Positions 1 to 8,279 of a stretch of 64,000 bases of DNA are shown piece after piece. The notes beneath the pieces are model-generated. The model was given only the letters and a program-made list of their open reading frames with translations, was not told the DNA's origin and ran no database searches. This DNA is from GCA-002793235 sp965267355 (GTDB taxonomy: Bacteria > Bacteroidota > Bacteroidia > Flavobacteriales_E > Vicingaceae), in the NCBI GenBank assembly GCA_965267355.1, contig OZ253956.1:930001-994000 (forward strand), read 5' to 3'. How positions within the stretch are numbered: position 1 is the stretch's first letter; every line of letters starts with the position of its first letter. Both the position numbers and the translations under genes were made by a program.

Positions 1-1170
1 AAAGTCAATAGGATTGTTTACAATAATTGGTGTTTCCCTATCTTTAGAAAGATAAGCATGATAAGATACGTTAGGAACAGTAGTAATAACTGTCATATCG
101 AACTCTCTTTCTAACCTTTCTTGAATAATTTCCATGTGGAGCATACCCAAAAATCCACATCTAAAGCCAAAGCCTAATGCTGCAGAAGATTCAGGCTCAA
201 AAGTCAAAGAAGCATCGTTTAGTTGTAATTTTTCCATGGCATCACGTAAGTCCTCATAATCATCTGTATCTACAGGGTAGATACCAGCAAAAACCATAGG
301 CTTAACGTCTTCAAAACCTTGTATTGCTTCTGCAGGGTTTTCAACCTTAGTAATAGTATCACCAACCTTAACCTCTTTAGCTACTTTAATACCAGAAATG
401 ATGTAACCAACATCTCCTGTTTTAATAACTTTTTTAGGTTCTTGTTTTAATTTTAGTGTGCCTATCTCATCTGCAAAGTATTCTTTTCCTGTGGCAATAA
501 ACTTTACTTTGTCGCCTTTTTTAATTTCACCATTTACAACTTTAAAATAGGCGTTTATTCCTCGGTAAGAATCAAAAACAGAATCGAAAATTAATGCTTG
601 AAATGGTGCGTTTGGGTCACCGACTGGGGCAGGTATTCTTTCAATAACCGCTTTTAGAACATCTTCTACGCCCAACCCTGTTTTACCACTTGCAGCAATT
701 ATTTCCTCTCTATCACAGCCTATCAAATCCACAATTTGGTCCTTTACCTCTTCTGGCATGGCACTAGCCAAGTCCATTTTGTTTAAAACAGGGATAATTT
801 CCAAATCGTTTTCTATTGCCAAATAAAGGTTAGAAATGGTTTGAGCTTGAATACCTTGGGTGGCATCTACAATCAACAAAGCCCCCTCACAAGAAGCAAT
901 AGAACGAGAAACCTCATAAGAAAAATCAACATGTCCAGGGGTGTCAATAAGGTTTAGTATATACTCCTCTCCTTCGTATATGTATTCCATTTGGATAGCG
1001 TGGCTCTTAATGGTAATACCCCGCTCTCTTTCCAAATCCATATCATCCAATGTTTGCTCTTGCAAATCTCTTTCAGAGATAGCCCCAGTTGTTTGTAGTA
1101 GCCTATCAGCCAAAGTACTCTTACCGTGGTCGATATGAGCAATAATGCAGAAGTTTCGAATGTTTTTCAT
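1..1170 (-). CDS. lepA: Elongation factor 4 (LepA), C-terminus outside window
   Basis: Reading the minus strand from the ATG at 1170 gives 390 codons open to the window edge, so the last third of this roughly 600-residue family is missing. LepA is a ribosome-associated translational GTPase that can back-translocate stalled ribosomes. Visible GTPase motifs are the P-loop region AHIDHGKST near residue 11, the switch region RERGITI near 48, DTPGH near 75 and NKMD near 129. The stretch GFGFRCGFLGMLHMEI near residue 340 is characteristic of LepA rather than EF-G. A TAnnTTTG promoter element lies 20 bases upstream. Identification is secure; only the missing end is unknown. Confidence 0.97.
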   Translation of the reverse strand, partial: MKNIRNFCIIAHIDHGKSTLADRLLQTTGAISERDLQEQTLDDMDLERERGITIKSHAIQMEYIYEGEEYILNLIDTPGHVDFSYEVSRSIASCEGALLIVDATQGIQAQTISNLYLAIENDLEIIPVLNKMDLASAMPEEVKDQIVDLIGCDREEIIAASGKTGLGVEDVLKAVIERIPAPVGDPNAPFQALIFDSVFDSYRGINAYFKVVNGEIKKGDKVKFIATGKEYFADEIGTLKLKQEPKKVIKTGDVGYIISGIKVAKEVKVGDTITKVENPAEAIQGFEDVKPMVFAGIYPVDTDDYEDLRDAMEKLQLNDASLTFEPESSAALGFGFRCGFLGMLHMEIIQERLEREFDMTVITTVPNVSYHAYLSKDRETPIIVNNPIDF

Positions 1171-1189
1171 CCCTAATTTGTAAAGAGTA

Positions 1190-1197
1190 CAAACTTA
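1190..1197 (-). promoter_or_regulatory. Putative -7 promoter element for lepA
   Basis: The minus strand reads TAAGTTTG, an exact match to the Bacteroidetes primary-sigma -7 consensus TAnnTTTG, placed 20 bases before the lepA start codon. No clear -33 element was identified. Confidence 0.5.
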
Positions 1198-1276
1198 CTT
1201 CTTTTAAGCATAACAAAGTATAGAGCAAGAAAACAATAATTGTAAAATTTTATTTCGATTTAACCAACGCAAGCCC

Positions 1277-1284
1277 TACATTTG
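1277..1284 (+). promoter_or_regulatory. Putative -7 promoter element for metF
   Basis: TACATTTG matches TAnnTTTG exactly and ends 27 bases before the metF ATG, a normal distance for a short leader. Confidence 0.55.
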
Positions 1285-1311
1285 CAAAATTAAATACTGA
1301 TATAAGAAAAA

Positions 1312-2265
1312 ATGAAGGTAACAGAACATTTAAAAAAGGCAAAAAGCCCATTGTTTTCATTAGAGATTTTACCCCCACTAAAAGGGAAGGGGATTCAATC
1401 CATTTATGATGGAATAGATCCGCTTATTGAGTTTAACCCTTCTTTCATTAATGTTACCTATCATCGAGAAGAATTTGTATATAAGAAAAGGGAAAAAGGA
1501 TATTTAGAAAAAATATCTATTAAAAAACGCCCAGGAACAGTTGGTATTTGTGCGGCAATAGTAAATAAATATAAGATAGATGCTGTGCCACATATTATTT
1601 GTGGAGGATTTACTAAAGAAGAAACAGAAAACGCTCTTATCGATTTGAATTTTTTAGGCATTGATAATATTTTGGCTTTAAGAGGAGACCCTATCAAAAC
1701 AGAAAATGCTTTTGTGCCTGAAGAAAATGGTCATGCTTATGCTGTTGACCTAGTTAACCAAGTAGTTGGTTTGAACAAGGGAGACTATATGGATGAAGAT
1801 TTACAAAATGCTACTCCAACAGATTTTTGCATTGGTGTTGCAGGTTACCCTGAGAAGCATTTTGAAGCACCTAATTTGAAAACAGATTTAAAATTTTTAA
1901 AACAAAAAATTGCAGCTGGGGCGGATTATATTGTAACTCAACTGTTTTATGATACTGAAAAGTATAAAGCATTTGTAGAGCTTTGCCGGTCTGAAGGAAT
2001 TAATGTGCCAATAATACCAGGGTTGAAGCCTCTTTCTAATAAAAAACAAATATTGTCTTTACCTAAATTTTTTCACATTGATTTACCTGATGATTTGGTA
2101 GATGCAGTTGAAAAATGCAAAGACGATGCGGCAGTAAAACAAGTGGGTATTGAATGGGCAATACAACAATCAAAAGACTTATTAGCTTTTGGAGCGCCAT
2201 GCATTCACTACTATACCATGGGTAAATCTATTGCTACTAGAGAAGTGGTAAAGGCCGTTTTTTAA
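1312..2265 (+). CDS. metF: Methylenetetrahydrofolate reductase
   Basis: 317 residues, the usual length for bacterial MetF. The enzyme reduces 5,10-methylene-THF to 5-methyl-THF with FAD, supplying methyl groups for methionine synthesis in the cytosol. Family-typical stretches are FSLEILPPLKGKGIQ near residue 17, NVTYHREEF near 47, HIICGGFT near 94, ILALRGDP near 120 and the folate-binding-side GADYIVTQLFYD near 203. It stands alone here, divergent from lepA, with no metE or metH next to it. The ATG is 27 bases after a promoter element. The oppositely oriented VOC gene ends at the next base downstream, so the two converge with no spacer. Confidence 0.96.
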   Translation: MKVTEHLKKAKSPLFSLEILPPLKGKGIQSIYDGIDPLIEFNPSFINVTYHREEFVYKKREKGYLEKISIKKRPGTVGICAAIVNKYKIDAVPHIICGGFTKEETENALIDLNFLGIDNILALRGDPIKTENAFVPEENGHAYAVDLVNQVVGLNKGDYMDEDLQNATPTDFCIGVAGYPEKHFEAPNLKTDLKFLKQKIAAGADYIVTQLFYDTEKYKAFVELCRSEGINVPIIPGLKPLSNKKQILSLPKFFHIDLPDDLVDAVEKCKDDAAVKQVGIEWAIQQSKDLLAFGAPCIHYYTMGKSIATREVVKAVF

Positions 2266-2676
2266 TTACTTAGCAAACAATTGCTTCATGTCCTTAAATG
2301 CCTTAAACTCTAAAGCATTACCAGCAGGATCGAGAAAAAACATGGTAGCTTGTTCGCCTACTTTGCCTTTAAAACGAATGTAAGGCTCTATAACAAATTC
2401 GACATTGTTTTTTTTAAGCCTTTCGGATAGTTCTTCCCAATCTTGCATTTCGAGTACAACTCCAAAATGTGGCACTGGTACATCATGTCCATCGACTAGG
2501 TTTGATTCTTTTTTTGTGATAGGGGCTTCGTGAATTACCAATTGATGACCATAAAAGTTAAAATCAACCCATTTGTCTGAGATTCTGCCTTCTTCACACC
2601 CTATAAGTTCTCTATAAAATGTTCTACATTTTTCTAGGTTATCTACAGGTATCGCTAAGTGGAATGGATATAGCAT
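2266..2676 (-). CDS. VOC-family (glyoxalase/bleomycin-resistance fold) protein
   Basis: 136 residues with two beta-alpha-beta-beta-beta modules of the vicinal oxygen chelate fold. The N-terminal module starts FHLAIPVDNLEKCRTFY, with His as the likely first metal ligand, and the C-terminal module contains MFFLDPAGNALEFKAF, whose terminal Glu is the usual last ligand. HFGVVLEM in the middle supplies another His. The family includes dioxygenases, glyoxalases and resistance proteins, and the substrate cannot be told from sequence. The gene follows the M42 peptidase gene with no gap on the same strand and is probably co-transcribed with asd and that peptidase. Confidence 0.85.
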   Translation of the reverse strand: MLYPFHLAIPVDNLEKCRTFYRELIGCEEGRISDKWVDFNFYGHQLVIHEAPITKKESNLVDGHDVPVPHFGVVLEMQDWEELSERLKKNNVEFVIEPYIRFKGKVGEQATMFFLDPAGNALEFKAFKDMKQLFAK

Positions 2677-3687
2677 TTACTTGATTTCGTTTATATAAGA
2701 CAAACATAAATCAATGGTTGCTTCAATTCCTTTAATATGAGTGCGCTCAGTTCCGTGTGATGCAGCCACCCCCATACCAATTAATGCAACTCTAAAATCA
2801 TTTCCAGCCCTTAGGGCTGCCGAGCCATCAGAGCCGTAAAAAGGATATACATCTACTTTATGCGGGATGTTATTCTTTTCTGCTAAATCAACCAATCGTT
2901 TTCTAAACTCATAATCGTAAGGACCACTACTATCTTTAGCACAAATAGAACAACAAACCTCATTGCCTTGACAATCATCTCCCAAAACTCCCATGTCGAT
3001 TACCAATAACTCTTCAATGCTATCAGAATAGCCAACGGTTCCACCATGACCAACTTCTTCATAATTGGAAAAGAAAATTTCTACAGGAACTTCTTTTCCT
3101 TCCTCTTTCAGTCTTCTTGCTATCTCAAACAATACATAACAGCCTGCTTTGTTATCTAAAAACCTTGACTTAATGTAGCCGCTTTCTAATTCTTGATACT
3201 TGACATCTACACAAATAATATCACCAGCATTAATTCCCAATTTTTCTACATCCTCTACATTATAAACCTCTTCATCAATTCTGATATGCATACTTTTTAT
3301 GGAACGTTGAGTTTTTTCTTTTTCGTTATTGGCATGAACCGAAGGGTTGTCTAATAAAATAGTACCTGTGTATTCTTTGCCAGAATGGGTGATAATTTTT
3401 ACATACTCACCCTCTGCTCCAGTAAGAGATAACCCCCCCAGTAAAGAAAATGCTAATGTTCCATTGGGTTTAATTTTAGAAACAATAGCACCTAATGTAT
3501 CAACATGACCAGCAATAGCCAATTTTGGATTAGCACCCAAAGCACATTTAACAGCACCTTTGTTGGTGTACTCAGGAGAATAACCATAACTGGTTAGTAA
3601 ATCAAAAATATATTTGCAGGCATTTGTTGTGTAACCTGTAGGTGAATCAATGGCAATTAATTCTTTAAGCGTGTTGTATTTCTCCAT
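2677..3687 (-). CDS. M42-family metallo-aminopeptidase
   Basis: 336 residues, in the range of M42 aminopeptidases (glutamyl aminopeptidase, tetrahedral TET-type or FrvX/YsdC group). Predicted ligands of the two-metal centre are His61 and Asp63 in AGHVDTLGA, bridging Asp178 in FLDNKAG, the Glu pair 210/211 in NYEEVGHGG, Asp231 in VIDMG and His311 in ASHGTERTH. No signal peptide is seen, so it should be a cytosolic peptide-trimming enzyme. The start overlaps the end of asd by 23 bases, suggesting translational coupling. Older annotation of this family as endoglucanase is misleading. Confidence 0.9.
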   Translation of the reverse strand: MEKYNTLKELIAIDSPTGYTTNACKYIFDLLTSYGYSPEYTNKGAVKCALGANPKLAIAGHVDTLGAIVSKIKPNGTLAFSLLGGLSLTGAEGEYVKIITHSGKEYTGTILLDNPSVHANNEKEKTQRSIKSMHIRIDEEVYNVEDVEKLGINAGDIICVDVKYQELESGYIKSRFLDNKAGCYVLFEIARRLKEEGKEVPVEIFFSNYEEVGHGGTVGYSDSIEELLVIDMGVLGDDCQGNEVCCSICAKDSSGPYDYEFRKRLVDLAEKNNIPHKVDVYPFYGSDGSAALRAGNDFRVALIGMGVAASHGTERTHIKGIEATIDLCLSYINEIK

Positions 3688-4678
3688 TGTTTACTAAGTT
3701 GTTTTTTACCAAATATTCCGCAATCTGTACAGCGTTTGTAGCAGCACCTTTTCTAAGGTTATCTGTTACTATCCACATGTTAACGGTGTTGGGCTGTGAT
3801 TCATCTCTTCTAATTCTTCCTACAAAAACATCATCTTTATTTTCTGCATACAAAGGCATAGGGTAGGTATTGGTTTCAGGGTTATCTTGTAATGTAATAC
3901 CATCTGTGTCGTGTAATATTTTACGAACCTCTGCTAAATCAAAATCATTTTCAAACTCAATGTTTACAGACTCTGAGTGTCCTCCTACAACAGGAACACG
4001 AACAGCAGTAGCTGTAATTTTTAAATTATCATCACCCATTATTTTTTTAGGCTCATTTACCAGCTTCATTTCTTCTTTGGTGTAGCCGTTATCTTCAAAA
4101 ACATCACAATGAGGCAAGCAATTTCTGTCTATAGGATATGGATACGCCATTTCCCCATTCTCTCCTTTACGTTCGTTTTCCATTTGCTCAACTGCTTTAA
4201 CACCAGTTCCAGTAATAGATTGGTAAGTTGAAACAATTGTTCTCTTAATTTTATATTTTTTGTGTAAAGGATTCATCACCAATACCATTTGTATGGTTGA
4301 GCAATTTGGGTTAGCAATAATTTTATCCTCAACTGTTAATACATCAGCATTAATTTCTGGCACTACCAATTTATTATTAGGGTTCATTCTCCATGCAGAA
4401 GAATTGTCAATTACAGTTGTTCCAGCTTCTGCAAATTTTGGAGCCCATTCTAAAGAAGTTCCTCCTCCAGCAGAAAAAATAGCTATATCTGGTTTTGTGT
4501 CAATAGCATCTTGTAAACCAACAACGGTATAAGACTTACCTTTATATTCTATCTGTTTACCAACTGATTTTTCTGAAGCAACAGGTATTAATTCTGTTAC
4601 TGGAAAGTTTCTTTCGGCTAATACTTTTAACATTACATTTCCTACCATTCCGGTAGCTCCAACTACTGCTATTTTCAT
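3665..4678 (-). CDS. asd: Aspartate-semialdehyde dehydrogenase
   Basis: 337 residues. It makes aspartate semialdehyde from aspartyl phosphate with NADPH, the branch point to lysine/diaminopimelate, threonine and methionine. The N-terminal Rossmann motif is GATGMVGN at residues 7-14. The catalytic cysteine is Cys126 in NPNCSTIQM, and the active-site histidine is His234 in VGGHSESVNI. It is the first gene of a minus-strand run asd, M42 peptidase, VOC protein with overlapping or abutting ends. The pairing of asd with a peptidase is not an obvious pathway link. No TAnnTTTG element was seen in the 144-base divergent region upstream. Confidence 0.96.
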   Translation of the reverse strand: MKIAVVGATGMVGNVMLKVLAERNFPVTELIPVASEKSVGKQIEYKGKSYTVVGLQDAIDTKPDIAIFSAGGGTSLEWAPKFAEAGTTVIDNSSAWRMNPNNKLVVPEINADVLTVEDKIIANPNCSTIQMVLVMNPLHKKYKIKRTIVSTYQSITGTGVKAVEQMENERKGENGEMAYPYPIDRNCLPHCDVFEDNGYTKEEMKLVNEPKKIMGDDNLKITATAVRVPVVGGHSESVNIEFENDFDLAEVRKILHDTDGITLQDNPETNTYPMPLYAENKDDVFVGRIRRDESQPNTVNMWIVTDNLRKGAATNAVQIAEYLVKNNLVNNGEIQHA

Positions 4679-4822
4679 ACAATTAAAATTTAAAAAGGTA
4701 AAATTAGAATAAAATAATGTTCTTCATAAAAGGATTAGAAGAAGAAACCAACAATGTTAAGTTATTTTAACTAATTTGTTAGCCACTGTGATAAAAAGAA
4801 ACATTTTGGGTATTTTTATTCC

Positions 4823-7800
4823 ATGTTTAACCGCACTATAGCTATACTCTTAACGGTTTTATTATCTAATTTCTGTAATGCTCAATTTACAGATGATTTT
4901 ACAGATGGTGACTTTACATCTAACCCTACTTGGAGTGGTGATAACGCTCTTTTTACAGTTACATCAAATGAATTAAACTCTCAAAGTCCAGGAGCAAACA
5001 CCTACTATTTAAGCACTCTTTCTACTGTTGCTTTAAATGCTCAATGGGATTTTTATTTTAACATGCAGTTTAGCACTTCTGGGGCTAATTATGTTGATGT
5101 GTATTTAATTTCTGATGTGGCAGATGTTACCAACCCGAATGATGGTTATTTTGTGAGAATTGGGGGGACTACCGATGAGGTTTCTTTGTATAAAATAGTG
5201 GGAGGGACACCAACAATTTTAATTGATGGCCCTGATGGAAGTGTTAATAGCGGTTCAAATAACCCTTTTGATGTTAGAGTAACTAGAGATGCTTCTAATA
5301 ATTGGACGCTATTTTATGATGATGGTGCTGCAAGCAGTTTAGTTTTAATCGGAACTGTTAATGATAATTCAATTACAACTTCTAACTTTTTTGGAATAGC
5401 TATAGAACAATCTGGTGCTGCTGGCCCAGTTAACAGTCACTTTTTTGACAAAATAAGTGTTGGTCCTATTGTGGGAGATACCTCTGCTCCGCAAGTAGAC
5501 TCTGTAATTGTAGTAAATGCTAATAATTTAGATGTTTATTTTAATGAGCCTGTTGATTTAGTTACATCACAAACACTAACTAACTACTCTGTTGATGGAG
5601 GGGTTGGAAATCCTAATAATGCAATTAGAGATGCTATAGATTCTTCTTTGGTTCATTTAACTTTTGCTACTGCATTCAATAATGGGCAGCCATATAACTT
5701 AACTATTAATAATGTTGAAGATACTGCTACAAATGCTATTAATAATATTATAGAACCTTTTGTATACTTGTTTGTAGTGGTCCCAAATCCTGGCGATGTA
5801 ATGATTAATGAAATATTTGCTGACCCTAGCCCACAAGTTGGTTTGCCAACTGAAGAGTTTGTCGAGCTGTACAACAATTCCAACAATACTTTTATATTAA
5901 ATAACTGGTTATTTGTTAATACTACTACTAGTAAGACCTTACCAAACTTTGTTTTACAACCTAACAGTTATGTAATTCTTTGTGATGTTAACGATACTAA
6001 TCTTTACAACTCCTATGGAGATGTAATTGGAATTAGTTCTTTCACTGCTTTAACAAATGGTGGAGATAGTCTAACCTTAATAGATGACAATAGTAATGTA
6101 ATTGATGTTGTTAATTACGATATAAGCTGGTATCAAGATGCTTCTAAAGATGATGGTGGTTGGACTCTTGAATTAATTAATCCAAAACACCCGTGCAGTA
6201 GCCCTATAAATTGGATTGCTTCTCTTGACCCAAATGGAGGAACCCCTGGTTCTCAAAACTCTGTTTTTGATACTTTACCTGATACTCAAAACCCAAACAT
6301 TTCCTTAATCAATCCTTTATCAACAACACAAATTCAAGTACAGTTTAATGAGATAATGGATAGCTTGAGTATAGCTACAGCTAGTTATAATATTAACAAT
6401 GGAATTACAGTAATGGGTGTTGTGGTTAACCCTAACTTAATGGAGGTAACTTTAACAGTTAATCCTGCTTTAGATTCATCTACCGTTTATACCTTAACTA
6501 TAACTGGTGCAACTGACTGTTCAGGAAATGCGCTAAATCCTAATTCTGATGATTTTGGTATAGGCAAAACACCTGAAAAATATGAAGTAGTTATAAACGA
6601 ATTGTTTGCAGATCCATCTCCTACTAATGGATTGCCTACAGAAGATTTTTTAGAGTTATATAACAACAGTAACAAAATCTTAGATTTAACCAACTGCTGG
6701 ATTTCTGATTTAACAAGTATGGATCAAATCAGTTTGGGTAAAATTTTACCAGGAGAGCATATCATTATCTGCGATAATAGTTTTGAAACCCAATACACTC
6801 CTTTTGGGAAAGTTATTGTGTTAAACAGCATGCCTTCACTTAACAATGCTGAAGATGTAATTACACTTTATGCTCCTGATACTTCAATTATTCATCAAAT
6901 ACATTATTACGATACTTGGTACCGAGATGACAATAAAAAAGATGGTGGCTGGAGTTTAGAAATGATTGATCCTAACAACCCTTGTGGAGAAGCAGATAAC
7001 TGGATCGCTTCTACAAAATGGTTTGGAGGAACACCAGGCACTCAAAATACTGCTTATGGAACCAACCCCGATGTTGATTTGCCAGCATTATCTGAGGCAA
7101 ATGCCATTAACGATTCAACCGTTGTTTTAACTTTCTCTGAGGCGATAGATAACGATGGAATGCAAGCAGCAATTTATGCCATTAACAATGGTATAAACAT
7201 AGCTTCTGTTCAGGTAATTGACAACAAAAATGTTCAACTGAATTTAACTAATAAGTTAACCTTTCAAGTAACATACACAGTTACTGTTACAGGAGCATTT
7301 GATTGTGTGGGGAATGTTATTGGTAGTAGCAATACAGCAATTTTTGCTTTACCTGAGCAGGGCTTTGCAGGAGATTTAATCATCAATGAAGTGTTGTTTA
7401 ATCCATTTACTGGGGGTTCTGATTTTGTGGAAATCTACAATAACTCCAACAAATTCATCAACATAGAAAACTGGAGCTTGGCTAATTTAGATAACGATAG
7501 TATTGACAATTATAAAACAATAGTTGACAGACCAAAATTAATATTACCAGGCGAGTTTGTGTTGCTAACCAAAGATGTTCAAGCGGTACAACAAGATTAT
7601 ATCAACTCTGTTGCGGATGCCTTTTTACAAATGGAAAGTTTACCAACTTACAGTAACGATAAGGGAGGTGTTTATTTAATCAACAACCTTGATATGGTGG
7701 TGGATGAGTTTCATTATGATGAAGACATGCACTTTGCTCTATTGAATAGCGTTGATGGTGTTTCGTTAGAACGAATAGACTACAACCGACCAACCAACGA

Positions 7801-8209
7801 TGAAACTAATTGGCATTCTGCTGCTGAGGATGTAGGTTTTGCTACACCTGGCTACGAAAATTCGCAATATATGCAAACCAATACCGAAGGTGGAGAAATT
7901 GTAATTGACCCTGAAACATTCTCTCCAGATAATGATGGTTATGATGATGTGTTAAACATTTCTTACAATTTTCCTGAAGAGGGATATGTTGCCAACATTT
8001 TAATTTATGATGCCAAAGGAAGGCTGGTAAAAAACTTTTTGCAAAACGAATTGTTAGGCACCTCAGGTACCTTTAGTTGGGATGGTACAACTGATACCAA
8101 CGAAAAAGGTAGAATAGGTATCTACATTATTTTTGTTGAAGCCTTTGATTTAGAAGGAAATGTAAAAAGCTTTAAAAAGACTTGCGTATTAGCAGGGAGA
8201 TTGAATTAG
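4823..8209 (+). CDS. Secreted lamin-tail-domain protein with Ig-like repeats
   Basis: 1128 residues beginning with a signal peptide that ends around residue 20 (SNFCNAQ). Domains by eye are a LamG-like beta region at about 25-210 and then three rounds of an Ig-like/SwmB-type module followed by a lamin-tail domain. The lamin-tail domains start near residues 328, 590 and 851, each with the signature INE(I/L/V) and a later (F)VE(I/L)YNNSN. The C-terminus from about 1026 (IDPETFSPDNDGYDD) resembles the FlgD-like/CHU_C fold that directs export or anchoring in Bacteroidetes. Function is unknown; surface adhesion or polymer binding is likely. It converges with the 899-residue secreted protein across a strong terminator. 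Confidence 0.85.
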   Translation: MFNRTIAILLTVLLSNFCNAQFTDDFTDGDFTSNPTWSGDNALFTVTSNELNSQSPGANTYYLSTLSTVALNAQWDFYFNMQFSTSGANYVDVYLISDVADVTNPNDGYFVRIGGTTDEVSLYKIVGGTPTILIDGPDGSVNSGSNNPFDVRVTRDASNNWTLFYDDGAASSLVLIGTVNDNSITTSNFFGIAIEQSGAAGPVNSHFFDKISVGPIVGDTSAPQVDSVIVVNANNLDVYFNEPVDLVTSQTLTNYSVDGGVGNPNNAIRDAIDSSLVHLTFATAFNNGQPYNLTINNVEDTATNAINNIIEPFVYLFVVVPNPGDVMINEIFADPSPQVGLPTEEFVELYNNSNNTFILNNWLFVNTTTSKTLPNFVLQPNSYVILCDVNDTNLYNSYGDVIGISSFTALTNGGDSLTLIDDNSNVIDVVNYDISWYQDASKDDGGWTLELINPKHPCSSPINWIASLDPNGGTPGSQNSVFDTLPDTQNPNISLINPLSTTQIQVQFNEIMDSLSIATASYNINNGITVMGVVVNPNLMEVTLTVNPALDSSTVYTLTITGATDCSGNALNPNSDDFGIGKTPEKYEVVINELFADPSPTNGLPTEDFLELYNNSNKILDLTNCWISDLTSMDQISLGKILPGEHIIICDNSFETQYTPFGKVIVLNSMPSLNNAEDVITLYAPDTSIIHQIHYYDTWYRDDNKKDGGWSLEMIDPNNPCGEADNWIASTKWFGGTPGTQNTAYGTNPDVDLPALSEANAINDSTVVLTFSEAIDNDGMQAAIYAINNGINIASVQVIDNKNVQLNLTNKLTFQVTYTVTVTGAFDCVGNVIGSSNTAIFALPEQGFAGDLIINEVLFNPFTGGSDFVEIYNNSNKFINIENWSLANLDNDSIDNYKTIVDRPKLILPGEFVLLTKDVQAVQQDYINSVADAFLQMESLPTYSNDKGGVYLINNLDMVVDEFHYDEDMHFALLNSVDGVSLERIDYNRPTNDETNWHSAAEDVGFATPGYENSQYMQTNTEGGEIVIDPETFSPDNDGYDDVLNISYNFPEEGYVANILIYDAKGRLVKNFLQNELLGTSGTFSWDGTTDTNEKGRIGIYIIFVEAFDLEGNVKSFKKTCVLAGRLN

Positions 8210-8243
8210 TCTAATGAAGTAATAATCACAAAAATTAATAACT

Positions 8244-8279
8244 AACAAAAAAGGAGCTAATTTTTAGCTCCTTTTTGTT
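8244..8279. terminator. Bidirectional rho-independent terminator
   Basis: Arms GGAGCTAA and TTAGCTCC are flanked by an A-run on the left and a T-run on the right, so the hairpin works in both directions. It lies between two convergent secreted-protein genes and reaches into the stop codon of the minus-strand one. Confidence 0.85.

Noticed and set aside
1366..1398. GC-rich CCCCCACTAAAAGGGAAGGGG in metF, similar to the hemW palindrome
   Set aside because: It encodes the native MetF motif ILPPLKGKG, which is conserved in the family, so it is not an insertion.
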